NCBI GenBank assembly: GCA_900596015.1
Contig: UVIF01000012.1
Location: 124,001-188,000, forward strand
Length of the DNA stretch: 64,000 nt
Reading direction: 5' to 3'
Source of the DNA: Pseudomonas viridiflava
Lineage (GTDB): Bacteria > Pseudomonadota > Gammaproteobacteria > Pseudomonadales > Pseudomonadaceae
The position numbers and the translations under genes are program-made. Positions 1 to 9,444 of this stretch are shown here, piece after piece. Under the pieces are notes generated by a model, which was not told the origin of the DNA, did not search any database, and saw only the letters and a list, made by a program, of their open reading frames with translations. Position 1 is the first letter of the stretch. Every line of letters starts with the position of its first letter.

Positions 1-579
1 GGGCAGCACGGCGGCCAGCAGGCTGGCTTGCTGGCGGGACAGTTGAGCCGCGCCAACGCCGAAATGATGCCGCGCGGCCGCTTCGGCGCCGAACACGCCG
101 TCGTCCCATTCCGCGCTGTTGAGGTAGACCTCGAGAATGCGCTGCTTGGACCAGAACATCTCGATCAGACCGGTGAACCACGCCTCCAGGCCTTTGCGCA
201 ACCAGCTGCGGCCCGACCATAGAAATACGTTCTTCGCCACCTGCTGACTCAGAGTGCTGGCACCGCGCAGCGAGCCACCTTCCTCGTTGTGCGCAAACGC
301 TGCACGGATGGCAGCGATGTCGAAGCCCCAATGCTCGGCGAAACGTTGATCTTCACCGGCGATCACAGCCACCTTGAGATCGTCGGCAATGTTCGCCCAG
401 GGTTGCCAGTCGCGCTGCAGGTCGATCGGCTGGCCGTCGATCAGGGATTCGATCTTGCGTTCGGCCATGAGCATGGTGCCCGGCGGTGGAATGAAGCGAA
501 AGATCACCACCACGGCCACGCTTGCGGCGACGAACCAGAGCAGGGTCTTGCACAGACGGCGGAAGAGGGATTGCAGCAT
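1..579 (-). CDS. mtgA: Monofunctional biosynthetic peptidoglycan transglycosylase, 3' end cut off by the window edge
   Basis: This enzyme polymerises lipid II into glycan strands at the periplasmic face of the inner membrane. The first 193 residues are visible: a hydrophobic anchor at about residues 12-30, then a GT51 domain with the catalytic motif AGEDQRF (Glu76) and the conserved stretch around GASTLSQQVAKN. The family is about 230-240 residues, so roughly 40 are missing off the left edge. I chose the ATG at 579 (MLQSLFRRL) because it matches the usual family start; an in-frame ATG at 612 is the alternative. It is divergent from the DUF423 gene. Confidence 0.93.
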   Translation of the reverse strand, partial: MLQSLFRRLCKTLLWFVAASVAVVVIFRFIPPPGTMLMAERKIESLIDGQPIDLQRDWQPWANIADDLKVAVIAGEDQRFAEHWGFDIAAIRAAFAHNEEGGSLRGASTLSQQVAKNVFLWSGRSWLRKGLEAWFTGLIEMFWSKQRILEVYLNSAEWDDGVFGAEAAARHHFGVGAAQLSRQQASLLAAVLP

Positions 580-658
580 GAAGGGCTTGGCCTGGCCGGG
601 TGAGCGGGCCATTATACAGACCCTGCGGTGCAACACGGCTTTATGAGGACACACCTGG

Positions 659-1030
659 ATGCTGCGTACGTTCATGATGCTGGCTGCGTTCTTCGGCTTT
701 ACCGGTGTTGCGCTCGGTGCCTTCGCCGCCCACGGTTTGAAGAATCGCCTGAGTGCCGAGTACCTGGCCATTTTCCAGACCGGCGTCAGTTACCAACTTA
801 TCCACACCCTGGCGTTGTTCGGGGTCGCGCTGCTCAGCGTCCATGTGCCGGGGCGTCTGGTGGGCTGGGCGGGCGCGCTGTTCTGCCTGGGTATCGTGTT
901 GTTCTCGGGTAGCCTGTATTTGTTGACCCTCACCGGCGTCAGCAAGCTGGGTATCGTTACCCCGTTCGGCGGCCTGGCGTTGCTCGCCGGTTGGCTGTGC
1001 CTGGGCATGATCGCCTGGCGCCTGGGCTGA
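659..1030 (+). CDS. DUF423 family small integral membrane protein (YgdD-like)
   Basis: A 123-residue, very hydrophobic protein with about four membrane-spanning segments. It contains the family signature GAFAAHGLKN near residues 20-29, followed by a YQLIHTLAL segment. Its function is unknown. It sits between divergent mtgA and the thiS-thiG pair, a placement I recall from other Pseudomonas genomes. The family assignment is firm; no biochemical role can be read from the sequence. Confidence 0.88.
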   Translation: MLRTFMMLAAFFGFTGVALGAFAAHGLKNRLSAEYLAIFQTGVSYQLIHTLALFGVALLSVHVPGRLVGWAGALFCLGIVLFSGSLYLLTLTGVSKLGIVTPFGGLALLAGWLCLGMIAWRLG

Positions 1031-1115
1031 TCGCGCGGGTGGTCGGCTTGGCCTTGGGAATCCTCGGCGATCGGGCTAGAATGGCGACCCCCAAAAAATG
1101 ATGGCTGCCGACCGC

Positions 1116-1316
1116 ATGCGCATTCAATTGAACGGCGACCCTTTCGAACTTCCCGACGGCGAAACCGTTGCCGGGCTGCTGGTCCGTCTCGAGTTGGTCG
1201 GCCGCCGCGTGGCCGTCGAGCTGAACCAGGACATCGTCCCGCGCAGCCAGCACGGCGACACCGTACTGGGCGAGGGTGACCAGATCGAAGTGGTTCACGC
1301 CATCGGCGGCGGCTGA
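1116..1316 (+). CDS. thiS: Sulfur carrier protein ThiS
   Basis: A 66-residue ubiquitin-fold protein ending in the Gly-Gly that is adenylylated and thiocarboxylated to deliver sulfur for the thiazole ring of thiamine. The ATG at 1116 (MRIQLNG) gives the standard family length; the in-frame ATG at 1098 would add six residues of no known use. It is followed 54 bp later by thiG, with which it is probably co-transcribed. No TPP riboswitch is apparent upstream. Confidence 0.95.
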   Translation: MRIQLNGDPFELPDGETVAGLLVRLELVGRRVAVELNQDIVPRSQHGDTVLGEGDQIEVVHAIGGG

Positions 1317-1370
1317 TCGAGTCGCCGGCACCTTCCACGTTCGTATCTTTACCTCAGCAGAGGAATTCCG

Positions 1371-2165
1371 ATGAGCAATGCTCGCATTGACAAGCCATTC
1401 ACCCTGGCCGGTCGCACCTTCGAGTCGCGCCTTCTGGTCGGCACCGGCAAGTACCGCGACCTCGAGCAGACGCGGCTGGCCATCGAGGCTTCGGGCGCCC
1501 AGATCGTCACGGTCGCCGTGCGCCGCACCAATATCGGCCAGAACCCCGGCGAGCCGAACCTGCTCGACGTGCTGCCGCCGGATCGCTACACCATCCTGCC
1601 CAACACCGCCGGTTGCTACGACGCCGTGGAAGCGGTGCGCACCTGCCGCCTGGCCCGCGAACTGCTCGACGGTCACAACCTGGTCAAGCTGGAAGTGCTG
1701 GCCGACCAGAAGACCCTGTTCCCCAATGTGATCGAAACCCTCAAGGCCGCCGAAGTGCTGGTCAAGGACGGTTTCGACGTGATGGTCTACACCAGCGACG
1801 ATCCGATCATCGCTCGCCAGCTGGCCGAGATCGGCTGCATCGCAGTCATGCCGCTGGCTGGCTTGATCGGCACCGGCCTGGGTATCTGCAACCCGTACAA
1901 CCTGCAGATCATTCTGGAAGAAGCCAAGGTCCCGGTGCTGGTCGATGCCGGCGTGGGTACCGCGTCCGACGCGACCATTGCCATGGAACTGGGCTGTGAA
2001 GCCGTGCTGATGAACTCGGCCATCGCCCACGCACAGGATCCGATCATGATGGGTGCGGCCATGAAGCACGCCATCATTGCCGGGCGCATGGCCTATCTGG
2101 CCGGGCGCATGCCGAAAAAACTCTATGCCAGCGCCTCTTCGCCGCTGGATGGCCTGATCAAGTAA
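1371..2165 (+). CDS. thiG: Thiazole synthase ThiG
   Basis: 264 residues. It condenses 1-deoxy-xylulose 5-phosphate, dehydroglycine and ThiS thiocarboxylate into the thiamine thiazole. The TIM-barrel landmarks are clear: LLVGTGKY near residue 21, LPNTAGC near 76, the Schiff-base lysine candidate Lys106 in KLEVL, and a C-terminal phosphate-binding stretch containing [10 protein letters not shown]. An AGAGG-type Shine-Dalgarno (cagaggaattcc) precedes the ATG. It lies in an apparent thiS-thiG-trmB operon. Confidence 0.97.
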   Translation: MSNARIDKPFTLAGRTFESRLLVGTGKYRDLEQTRLAIEASGAQIVTVAVRRTNIGQNPGEPNLLDVLPPDRYTILPNTAGCYDAVEAVRTCRLARELLDGHNLVKLEVLADQKTLFPNVIETLKAAEVLVKDGFDVMVYTSDDPIIARQLAEIGCIAVMPLAGLIGTGLGICNPYNLQIILEEAKVPVLVDAGVGTASDATIAMELGCEAVLMNSAIAHAQDPIMMGAAMKHAIIAGRMAYLAGRMPKKLYASASSPLDGLIK

Positions 2166-2174
2166 GAGCCCCCG

Positions 2175-2897
2175 ATGACTGACTCGCAAGAAACGCCAAC
2201 GTCCAACGAAGGCGAACCGCGCCAGCACCGCGCTATCAAGAGCTTCGTGATGCGCGCCGGGCGCATGACCGAAGGCCAGCAGCGTGGCCTGGACCAGGGC
2301 AAGCCGCTGTTCGTGCTGCCACTGACCGATGAGCCGGCCGATTTTGACCAGGTGTTCGGTCGCAGTGCGCCGCGCACCCTGGAAATCGGCTTCGGCATGG
2401 GCCATTCGCTGCTCGAAATGGCAGCGGCCTCGCCGGAACTGGATTTCATCGGTGTTGAAGTACACCGGCCTGGCGTTGGCGCACTGCTCAACGGCGTGCT
2501 GACCCAGGGTTTGAAAAACCTGCGGGTCTACGACTGCGATGCCATCGAAGTGCTCAAGCAGTGCGTTGCCGACAACAGCCTGGATCGACTGCTGCTGTTT
2601 TTCCCGGACCCCTGGCACAAGGCGCGCCACCACAAGCGGCGCATCGTCCAGCCGGCGTTCGCCGAACTGGTGCGCAGCAAGCTCAAGGTCGGGGGTGTAC
2701 TGCACATGGCGACCGATTGGGAACCCTATGCCGAGTACATGCTGGAAGTCATGAATGTCGCGCCCGGTTACCGCAACCAGGCGGCCGACGGCGGTTGCGT
2801 ACCGCGTCCGGCCGAGCGGCCGGTGACCAAGTTCGAGCGCCGCGGTGAGCGGCTGGGGCATGGGGTGTGGGATTTGAAGTTCGAGAAGGTTGACTGA
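2175..2897 (+). CDS. trmB: tRNA (guanine-N7-)-methyltransferase TrmB
   Basis: 240 residues. It methylates G46 in the variable loop of tRNAs using S-adenosylmethionine. The SAM-binding motif EIGFGMG is at residues 70-76 and the TrmB signature FPDPWHK at 143-149. Nine bases separate it from thiG, so the two are likely translated from one message even though their functions are unrelated. Confidence 0.96.
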   Translation: MTDSQETPTSNEGEPRQHRAIKSFVMRAGRMTEGQQRGLDQGKPLFVLPLTDEPADFDQVFGRSAPRTLEIGFGMGHSLLEMAAASPELDFIGVEVHRPGVGALLNGVLTQGLKNLRVYDCDAIEVLKQCVADNSLDRLLLFFPDPWHKARHHKRRIVQPAFAELVRSKLKVGGVLHMATDWEPYAEYMLEVMNVAPGYRNQAADGGCVPRPAERPVTKFERRGERLGHGVWDLKFEKVD

Positions 2898-2920
2898 GGG
2901 TTATGTAGTGGTCTGGCGGG

Positions 2921-3000
2921 CCTCTTCGCGGGCAGAGCCCGCTCCCACAGTCGTTTGTGGGAGTGGGGCGGGCAGCGAGCCATCTGGCCGCGAAGAGGCC
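2921..3000. repeat. REP/BIME pair between trmB and the DUF3392 gene
   Basis: Two inverted copies of the Pseudomonas REP palindrome (TTCGCGGGCAGAGCCCGCTCCCACA on the plus strand, diverged copy inverted) face each other across a short spacer. They lie between convergent genes, as is usual for this element, and may act as a transcription boundary. Confidence 0.85.
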
Positions 3001-3015
3001 TGCATGGCTGGCACA

Positions 3016-3339
3016 TCACTTGCGATCAGCGACGATCCCCAGCAGCACAAGCACCACCAACAGCACCGGCGCCAGGCTGTAGTTGTTGAATTGGCTCAAC
3101 CCCTTCAGCACCCAGGGCGTGGCATAGATCAAGGCCGCGCCACTGCCGATCACGCACATCAGGGCGATCAGGGGTACTCGCAGCATGCCTGAGAGCGAGC
3201 CCAGGCGGCCCTCGGCCCACGCCTTCACATCGGCGCCGAACAGCACCAGCACACAGCCCACCAAGGCCAGGGAAATCTCCGAAAGGTTGCCTCGGCCCCA
3301 GCGGGACACGGTGGCGAGCAGATCGAGCACGAAATCCAT
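3016..3339 (-). CDS. DUF3392 family membrane protein
   Basis: 107 residues with about three hydrophobic segments (near residues 18-36, 52-75 and 85-103). It matches the small DUF3392 family, whose function is unknown. It follows hemW on the minus strand, with 11 bases between the DUF3392 start and the hemW stop, so it is probably the last gene of the metX-to-hemW run or of a shorter operon. Confidence 0.82.
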   Translation of the reverse strand: MDFVLDLLATVSRWGRGNLSEISLALVGCVLVLFGADVKAWAEGRLGSLSGMLRVPLIALMCVIGSGAALIYATPWVLKGLSQFNNYSLAPVLLVVLVLLGIVADRK

Positions 3340-3350
3340 CAGGACAATCC

Positions 3351-4538
3351 TTATACCAGGAAGTATTGCAGCAGGTCGTTGAGGAACAGCTGCCCGCGGG
3401 CAGTGGCGACCAGGCGCGTCGGTTCGACCTGTAAAAGGCCCTTTTGTTCGGCGCTGGCGCGGGCTGTCGCCAGTGACTGCAGGGACAGGCCGGTGCGTTG
3501 CGCGAACAGACCGGCGTCGACGCCCTCGGTGAGGCGCAATGCATTCATCAGGAACTCGAAGGGCAACTCGTCTGCGGCCAGGCCCTTCTCGCCGGCCTTG
3601 AATGGCTTGGCGGGGTTCAGGTAATCCTTGGGCAGGCGGGTTTTCCAGGTGCGCACGATGCGTCCATCATGGTGGCTCAGCTTGCCATGGGCGCCGGCGC
3701 CGATGCCGATGAAGTCGCCGAAGCTCCAGTAGTTGAGGTTGTGCCGCGCTGCCTTGCCTGGTCTGGCATAGGCCGACACTTCGTACTGGCTGAAGCCATG
3801 CTCGGCCAGCAGGGCCTGACCGGCCTCCTGGATGTCCCAGAGGATATCGTCCTCGGGCAGCACGGGCGGCTGGTTCCAGAACACCGTGTTGGGTTCCAGG
3901 GTCAGTTGGTACCAGGACAGGTGCGTAGGTGCCAGGGCGATGGCCTGGCGCAGATCGTCCAGTGCCTCTTCCAGGGACTGATCGGGCAGGCCGTGCATCA
4001 GGTCCAGGTTGAAGTTGTCGAAACCGGCGCGGCGCGCCATCTCAGCGGCGCGCAGGGCTTCGTCACCGGTGTGGATGCGGCCCAGGGCTTCGAGCTTCTG
4101 CGCCTGGAAGCTCTGGATGCCGATGGACAGGCGGTTGATCCCCAGTTTGCGATAGGCCACGAACTTGTCTTGTTCGAAGGTGCCGGGGTTGGCCTCCAGG
4201 GTGATCTCGATGTCGGGCGCGAAGGCGATGCGTTGCTTGACGCCGGCCAGCAGTCGGCCCAGGGCAGCCGCGCTGAACAGGCTGGGGGTGCCACCGCCGA
4301 AGAAGATCGAGCTCAGCGGGCGTCCGTAGACCGCGGGCAAGTCCTGGTCCAGGTCGGCCAGCAGGGCATCGATGTATTCTTCTTCGGGCAGAACCGGGCT
4401 GGCAGTGTGGGAATTGAAGTCGCAGTACGGGCATTTGCGCACGCACCAGGGGATGTGGACGTACAGCGCCAGCGGTGGCAGCTGCACCAGCGCCTGGTCG
4501 GGACGCGGTGCCGGCGGATAAAGCAGTCGGTCGTTCAT
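3351..4538 (-). CDS. hemW: Radical SAM heme chaperone HemW
   Basis: 395 residues. The radical-SAM cluster motif is Cys32-x3-Cys36-x2-Cys39, without the extra fourth cysteine of true HemN coproporphyrinogen oxidases. That is the feature separating HemW, a heme-binding chaperone, from HemN. The stretch [10 protein letters not shown] and a C-terminal HemN domain follow. The start at 4538 overlaps the rdgB stop as ATGA, so translational coupling is likely. A longer in-frame extension to 4712 exists but lies inside rdgB and looks like random code. Confidence 0.93.
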   Translation of the reverse strand: MNDRLLYPPAPRPDQALVQLPPLALYVHIPWCVRKCPYCDFNSHTASPVLPEEEYIDALLADLDQDLPAVYGRPLSSIFFGGGTPSLFSAAALGRLLAGVKQRIAFAPDIEITLEANPGTFEQDKFVAYRKLGINRLSIGIQSFQAQKLEALGRIHTGDEALRAAEMARRAGFDNFNLDLMHGLPDQSLEEALDDLRQAIALAPTHLSWYQLTLEPNTVFWNQPPVLPEDDILWDIQEAGQALLAEHGFSQYEVSAYARPGKAARHNLNYWSFGDFIGIGAGAHGKLSHHDGRIVRTWKTRLPKDYLNPAKPFKAGEKGLAADELPFEFLMNALRLTEGVDAGLFAQRTGLSLQSLATARASAEQKGLLQVEPTRLVATARGQLFLNDLLQYFLV

Positions 4539-5131
4539 GCAAGGCTCAGGCGTTGGCGCAGCAAGGCCATGGCACGGGCGCGGTGGCTCAGTTGGTTCTT
4601 CTGTATCGGTTCGAGTTCGGCGCTGGAACAATTGCGTTCGGGCACCCAGAACAACGGGTCGTAGCCGAATCCGTGAGCGCCGCTGGCGGCGTGCAGGATG
4701 CGACCGTGCCACAGCCCTTCGCAGAGGATCGGCAGCGGGTCGTCGGCGTGCCGCACCAGGGCCAGGACGCAGACGAACTGCGCGCCGCGCTGCTCGTCGG
4801 GCACGCCCTGCAAGGCGTCGAGCAGCTTGGCATTGTTGGCGGCATCGCCCTGGCCATCGGCATAGCGCGCCGAATAGATGCCCGGAGCACCGCCAAGAAA
4901 GTCCACGGCCAGGCCGGAGTCGTCGGCTAACGCAGGCAGGCCGGACAGGCGTGCGGCGTTGCGTGCCTTGAGGATGGCGTTCTCGACGAACGACAGCCCG
5001 GTTTCCTCGGGCTCGACCTGGCTGAATTCACCGACCGAACGAAGTTGCACCGCCCCGCCGAGCATGGCCTGCAGTTCCTTGAGCTTGCCGGCGTTATGGC
5101 TGGCGAGGACGAGTTGGGTGAAGTTGATCAT
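4535..5131 (-). CDS. rdgB: RdgB/HAM1 dITP/XTP pyrophosphatase
   Basis: 198 residues. It hydrolyses non-canonical purine triphosphates (dITP, XTP) to keep them out of nucleic acids. The N-terminal nucleotide-binding motif [11 protein letters not shown] and the [12 protein letters not shown] segment are intact. It overlaps hemW by four bases downstream, and a REP pair lies upstream, between it and metW. Confidence 0.95.
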   Translation of the reverse strand: MINFTQLVLASHNAGKLKELQAMLGGAVQLRSVGEFSQVEPEETGLSFVENAILKARNAARLSGLPALADDSGLAVDFLGGAPGIYSARYADGQGDAANNAKLLDALQGVPDEQRGAQFVCVLALVRHADDPLPILCEGLWHGRILHAASGAHGFGYDPLFWVPERNCSSAELEPIQKNQLSHRARAMALLRQRLSLA

Positions 5132-5200
5132 GGTTGTGAATGGGTTCCGAAGGGTTCAAAGAGCCAGTTCATGCGGGCGGCCTGACGAATCGGGTGGCCT

Positions 5201-5280
5201 GCTTCGCGGGCAGAGCCCCGCTCCCACAAGGTGAGTTTTGCGCACGATCCTGTGGGAGCGGGGCTCTGCCCGCGAAGAAG
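5201..5280. repeat. REP/BIME pair between metW and rdgB
   Basis: A nearly perfect inverted pair of the 24-25 base REP core: plus-strand orientation at about 5203-5229 and the inverse at about 5250-5275, separated by about 20 bases. It sits between two genes on the same strand, so it would lie inside any metW-rdgB read-through transcript. Confidence 0.88.
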
Positions 5281-5299
5281 GCGCCATGGTCGTCGAGTG

Positions 5300-5920
5300 T
5301 TACACCGCCACCCGATGCTCCTGCAGACCGGGGCTGCTGACCCGGTAGATGCCGATTTCACCCAGAAGGTTAGGCCAGATCTTGCTCGCCCACCCGTGCC
5401 TGTGCTGTTGATCCACTGCCAGGCGGTTGAGCACCTGCGCGCGGCGCTCGCTGCACAGGGCCTCGAAGTCGGCAAAGGTGCAGAAGTGGATGTTCGGCGT
5501 GTTGTACCACGTATATGGCAGGAACTCGGACACCGGCATGTGGCCCTTGCTGGCCAGGTACCAACGGCAGCGCCAGTGGCCGAAATTGGGGAAGGTGATG
5601 ATGCATTGGCGACCGACCCGCAGCATTTCGTCGAGAATACGGTCAGGGTATTCTACCGCCTGCAGCGCCTGGGTCATGACCACGATGTCGAAACTGTTGC
5701 TGGCGAAGTTGCCCAGGCCTTTGTCCAGGTCCTGCTCGATGACGTTGATGCCCTTGCGCACGCATTCGGTGATGTTGTCGGCATCGATTTCCAGGCCGTA
5801 GCCGGTGACCTGTTTGTGGTCGCGCAGCCAGGCGAGCAACTCGCCATTGCCGCAGCCCAGGTCGAGCACGCGGCTGCCGGCGGGAATCCAGTCCTGGATG
5901 ATTTCTAGGTCAGCTCTCAT
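5300..5920 (-). CDS. metW: Methionine biosynthesis protein MetW
   Basis: 206 residues. A SAM-dependent methyltransferase-fold protein (motif VLDLGCGNGELL near residues 18-29) found beside metX in proteobacteria and needed for full homoserine acylation in some of them. I chose the ATG at 5920 (MRADLEIIQDW), which gives the family start; the track of code to 5938 adds only six residues. It is separated from metX by seven bases. Confidence 0.94.
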   Translation of the reverse strand: MRADLEIIQDWIPAGSRVLDLGCGNGELLAWLRDHKQVTGYGLEIDADNITECVRKGINVIEQDLDKGLGNFASNSFDIVVMTQALQAVEYPDRILDEMLRVGRQCIITFPNFGHWRCRWYLASKGHMPVSEFLPYTWYNTPNIHFCTFADFEALCSERRAQVLNRLAVDQQHRHGWASKIWPNLLGEIGIYRVSSPGLQEHRVAV

Positions 5921-5927
5921 GGATGCC

Positions 5928-7067
5928 TCACAGTGCAATGCGGTTCATGTAGCTGCTGAACGCCTGCAGATACCGTGGAATGGGGATCAGAAAGGCGTCA
6001 TGACCCTGCGGTGCATCGATTTCCAGGTAGCAGACGTCTTTCTTCGCCGCCATCAGCGCATCCACCAGCTCGCGCGAGCGCGCTGGCGAGAAACGCCAGT
6101 CGGTGGTGAACGACATCACGCAGAACTTGGCCTGCACATGGGCGAAGGTGGCGGCCAGATCGTCGTCGTGAGCTGCGGCCGGGTCGAAGTAGTCCAGCGC
6201 CTTGGTCATCAGCAGGTAGGTGTTGGCGTCGAAGCGACCGGAGAATTCCTCGCCCTGATAACGCAGGTAGCTTTCCACCTGGAATTCCACGCTGTGGAAG
6301 TCGTAGTTGAGCTTTTCGCTCTTCAGGCCGCGGCCGAATTTCTCGCCCATCGAGTCATCCGACAGGTACGTGATGTGCCCGACCATGCGCGCGAGCATCA
6401 GGCCGCGTTTGGGAATCACCCCGCGGGCCTGGAAATCCCCCCCATGGAACTCGGGGTCGGACAGGATGGCCTGGCGCGCCACCTCGTTGAAGGCGATGTT
6501 CTGTGCGCTGAGCTTGGGCGCCGAAGCGATTGCCAGGCAGTGGCGGACGCGCTCCGGGTAGGTGATGGTCCACTGCAATGCCTGCATGCCGCCCAGGCTG
6601 CCTCCAACCACCGCTGCCCACTGGGTAATTCCCAGGGCGTCCGCCAGGCAAGCCTGGCTGTGCACCCAGTCTTCGACGGTCAGCACCGGGAAATCGGCGC
6701 CGAACGGCTTGCCGGTCTCGGGATCGATGCTGCTGGGGCCGGTGGAGCCGTTGCAGCCGCCCAGATTGTTCAGGCTGACCACGAAGAAGCGATTGGTGTC
6801 GATGGGCTTGCCGGGACCGATGCAGCTGTCCCACCAACCCGGCTTGCGGTCGTCGGTGGAATGGTAGCCGGCGGCGTGGTGGTGGCCCGACAGTGCGTGG
6901 CAGATCAGCACCGCGTTGCTGGCACTGGCGTTGAGCTGGCCGTAGGTCTCGTAGATCAGGTCGTAGGCGGGCAGCGAACGTCCGCAGGCCAGGGCCAGGG
7001 GTTCGCTGAAGTGGGCAATTTGTGGAACGACCAGACCGACGCAATCGTCGGGAAAGACAGTGGACAT
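5928..7067 (-). CDS. metX: Homoserine O-succinyltransferase MetX
   Basis: 379 residues, alpha/beta-hydrolase fold. The nucleophile is Ser157 in GGSLGG; the acid and base are expected in the FTTDWRF and GHDAF segments near the C-terminus. It acylates homoserine in the first committed step of methionine synthesis. MetX enzymes of Pseudomonas have been reported to use succinyl-CoA despite their acetyltransferase-like sequence, so the acyl donor given here rests on family knowledge. It is the first gene of the metX-metW unit. Confidence 0.94.
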   Translation of the reverse strand: MSTVFPDDCVGLVVPQIAHFSEPLALACGRSLPAYDLIYETYGQLNASASNAVLICHALSGHHHAAGYHSTDDRKPGWWDSCIGPGKPIDTNRFFVVSLNNLGGCNGSTGPSSIDPETGKPFGADFPVLTVEDWVHSQACLADALGITQWAAVVGGSLGGMQALQWTITYPERVRHCLAIASAPKLSAQNIAFNEVARQAILSDPEFHGGDFQARGVIPKRGLMLARMVGHITYLSDDSMGEKFGRGLKSEKLNYDFHSVEFQVESYLRYQGEEFSGRFDANTYLLMTKALDYFDPAAAHDDDLAATFAHVQAKFCVMSFTTDWRFSPARSRELVDALMAAKKDVCYLEIDAPQGHDAFLIPIPRYLQAFSSYMNRIAL

Positions 7068-7219
7068 CGACCCTGCTCACGCTTGAATGAGGCGTAAGTC
7101 TAAAGAGCGCGGGGCACAGGGGCAAGCGGCGCTTGGTGGGGTTCGAGGCAGTCCGGCAAGGAGCGTTTGCCGCCTGCGTGAAAGCCCGCGAGGACCTTCA
7201 CTCAGGCGGCCTGCAGCGG

Positions 7220-7810
7220 TCAGATCAGCAGGCGCAGGATCTGCGGCATGCCGGTGCTCATGGCCAGGTTGTTGATGACCAGCATGTCCAGCAGCTTGAG
7301 CACCATGAAGGCCAGGATCGGCGAGATGTCCAGGCCGCCCAGGTTGGGCAGGATGCGCCGAAACGGCGCCAGAGCGGGCTCGCAGATCTGGTTGACCAGC
7401 TCGGCACCCGGGTTGTGGCTCTGCGGTGCGACCCAGGAGAGGATCACGCTGATGATCATGGCGAAGAAGAAGATCTTCAGGAACAGCGCCGTCACCCCGA
7501 TGATCGACCACACCAGCAGTTGCAGGGGGTTGCCGGTGGTGCCGTAGGCGAGCAGCAAGGTCAGCGCCATGATGATCATCTGGATGACGATGGCCAGCAG
7601 CAGCGAAGACATGTCCAGGCCGAACAGGCTGGGGATGATCCGCCGCACCGGCTTGAGCAGCGGCTGCGTGGCGCGCACGATGAACTGGCACAGAGGATTG
7701 TAGAAGTCGGCACGCACCAGCTGCAGCACGAAGCGCAGCAGCATGATCAGCAGATACAGGCTGCCCAGGGTTTGCACGACATAGATTGCCGCAGTATTGA
7801 GACCGTACAT
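7220..7810 (-). CDS. yggT: YggT family membrane protein
   Basis: 196 residues made of two repeated YGGT units, each with two hydrophobic helices and the motif NP(L/G)...RxxxPLLxPxRRIxP (first unit near residues 38-62, second near 130-160). Family members are linked to osmotic or membrane homeostasis, but the mechanism is unclear. It follows proC by nine bases in the yggS-proC-yggT run that is common in proteobacteria. Confidence 0.9.
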   Translation of the reverse strand: MYGLNTAAIYVVQTLGSLYLLIMLLRFVLQLVRADFYNPLCQFIVRATQPLLKPVRRIIPSLFGLDMSSLLLAIVIQMIIMALTLLLAYGTTGNPLQLLVWSIIGVTALFLKIFFFAMIISVILSWVAPQSHNPGAELVNQICEPALAPFRRILPNLGGLDISPILAFMVLKLLDMLVINNLAMSTGMPQILRLLI

Positions 7811-7819
7811 GAAAGCTCC

Positions 7820-8641
7820 TTATTGACCCAGCTGTTCGGCCAGTTCGGCCGAACGCCGGGCGGCGGCGTTCAGGGCGTTCTGCACCAGGGTTTCGAACCC
7901 TTCGGACTGGAATGACTTGATGGCCGCCTCGGTGGTACCGGCGGGAGAAGTGACGCGACGACGCAGTTCGGCAGCGTCGACGTCGCTGGCCACGGCCATG
8001 TGCGCGGCGCCCAAAGCGGTCTGCAGGGTCAGCCGGGCAGCCGTCTCGTACGGCAGCCCGAGTTTTTCCCCGGCGGCGGTCATGGCCTCGATCAGCAGAA
8101 AGAAGTAGGCCGGGCCGCTGCCGGACACGGCGGTGACCGCATCCAACTGCTGTTCTTCATCCAGCCACAGGGCCAGGCCCACCGCGCCCAGCAGGTCTTC
8201 GGCCTGCTGGCGTTGTTCGGCATTGACGTCGGCGGTGGCGTACAGGCCGCTGGTGCCCTGGCGCAAAAGCGCGGGTGTGTTGGGCATGCAGCGCACGATC
8301 GGCTGTTGCTCGCCCAGCCAGGCCTGCAGGCTGGCGCAGTTGATGCCCGCAGCGATCGAGACCACCAACTGACCGGGTGTCAGGCTGGGTGCCAGCGATT
8401 GGCACACGTCCTTCATGCCTTGCGGCTTGACGGCCAGCACCACCACGTCGACCCCTGCGATGGCCTCGGCGTTGTCGGCGAACACCTCGATGCCATGTTC
8501 GGCCGCTACCTTGTCACGCTGTTCGGCGCCGCGGTCGCTGGCGCGGATGTGGCTGGCTTCGACACCCTGCGCGCGCAGGCCGCCGATCAAGCTGGCAGCC
8601 ATGTTGCCGGCGCCGATGAAGGCAATACGAGTGTTGCTCAT
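7820..8641 (-). CDS. proC: Pyrroline-5-carboxylate reductase
   Basis: 273 residues. The last step of proline synthesis, reducing pyrroline-5-carboxylate with NAD(P)H. The N-terminal Rossmann motif is IAFIGAGNMAASL and the C-terminal ProC signature includes AVSGSGPAYFF and RRRVTSPAGTT. Its ATG overlaps the yggS stop by four bases, giving translational coupling with the PLP-homeostasis gene. Confidence 0.97.
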   Translation of the reverse strand: MSNTRIAFIGAGNMAASLIGGLRAQGVEASHIRASDRGAEQRDKVAAEHGIEVFADNAEAIAGVDVVVLAVKPQGMKDVCQSLAPSLTPGQLVVSIAAGINCASLQAWLGEQQPIVRCMPNTPALLRQGTSGLYATADVNAEQRQQAEDLLGAVGLALWLDEEQQLDAVTAVSGSGPAYFFLLIEAMTAAGEKLGLPYETAARLTLQTALGAAHMAVASDVDAAELRRRVTSPAGTTEAAIKSFQSEGFETLVQNALNAAARRSAELAEQLGQ

Positions 8642-9378
8642 GAAGGATCCTTGCTCGAAGGTGAGGAGGCCACAGCGGTGTGCGCCGGGGATGTGTCTTG
8701 GCCGTAGTTGCGGGCACCGAACAGCGCCGTGCCGATGCGCACCCAGGTAGCGCCCTGGGCGATGGCCGCCTCGAGGTCGTGGCTCATGCCCATGGACAAG
8801 GTGTCCAGCGGCATGTGCAGGTCCGTTTGCAGCGCGCGAACACGGGCAAAGGCGGCGTCCTGCGCGGCCGGGTCATCGGTGGGCTCAGGTATGGCCATCA
8901 GGCCGCGCAGGCGCAGGTTGGGCAGTACGGCAATGGCGCTGGCCAGGGCAGGTACGTCGTCAGGGGCACAGCCGGACTTGCTGGCTTCGCCGCTGACATT
9001 GACCTGGATGCAGATGTTCAGGGGGGCAAGCGCGGCCGGGCGCTGCTCGCTGAGCCGTTGGGCGATCTTGAGGCGGTCCACGGAATGTACCCAGGCGAAG
9101 TGTTCGGCGATTGCGCGCGTCTTGTTCGACTGAATGGGGCCGATGAAGTGCCAGATCAAGGGCAGGTCGGCGAGTTCCTGCTGTTTGCCCAGGGCTTCCT
9201 GCAGGTAGTTTTCGCCGAAGTCATGGATGCCGGCGGCGAATGCCTCGCGTATGGCGGCAGCTGGCTTGGTCTTGCTGACCGCGAGCAGGCCGACTTGGCC
9301 GGGCTCGCGTTGCGCCTGTCGAGCAGCGGCTGCGATTCGGGCACTCACTTGCGAAATGTTGTCTGCTATCGTGGACAT
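8638..9378 (-). CDS. yggS: YggS/PLPHP family pyridoxal phosphate homeostasis protein
   Basis: 246 residues, alanine-racemase-like TIM barrel. The PLP lysine is Lys36 in AVSKTKP; HFIGPIQSNK and the phosphate-binding MGMSHDLEAAI and WVRIGTALFG segments are present. It binds PLP and buffers its level; no enzyme activity is known. After GARNYG it carries an extra C-terminal tail of about 18 residues rich in Ser, Ala and Pro. It is divergent from pilT, with 66 bases between the two starts. Confidence 0.94.
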   Translation of the reverse strand: MSTIADNISQVSARIAAAARQAQREPGQVGLLAVSKTKPAAAIREAFAAGIHDFGENYLQEALGKQQELADLPLIWHFIGPIQSNKTRAIAEHFAWVHSVDRLKIAQRLSEQRPAALAPLNICIQVNVSGEASKSGCAPDDVPALASAIAVLPNLRLRGLMAIPEPTDDPAAQDAAFARVRALQTDLHMPLDTLSMGMSHDLEAAIAQGATWVRIGTALFGARNYGQDTSPAHTAVASSPSSKDPS

Positions 9379-9444
9379 TGAATTCGTGCCGGCGGGTTTC
9401 AGGTCTGCGGCATTCTACCTGCTTGTCTGTATTTGGGGAGTCTC

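Noticed and set aside
957-2861. 634-codon open frame antisense to thiS, thiG and trmB
   Set aside because: It runs opposite three well-conserved genes; the translation is rich in His, Gln, Arg and Ala with no domain, as expected from the wobble-position bias of GC-rich coding DNA.
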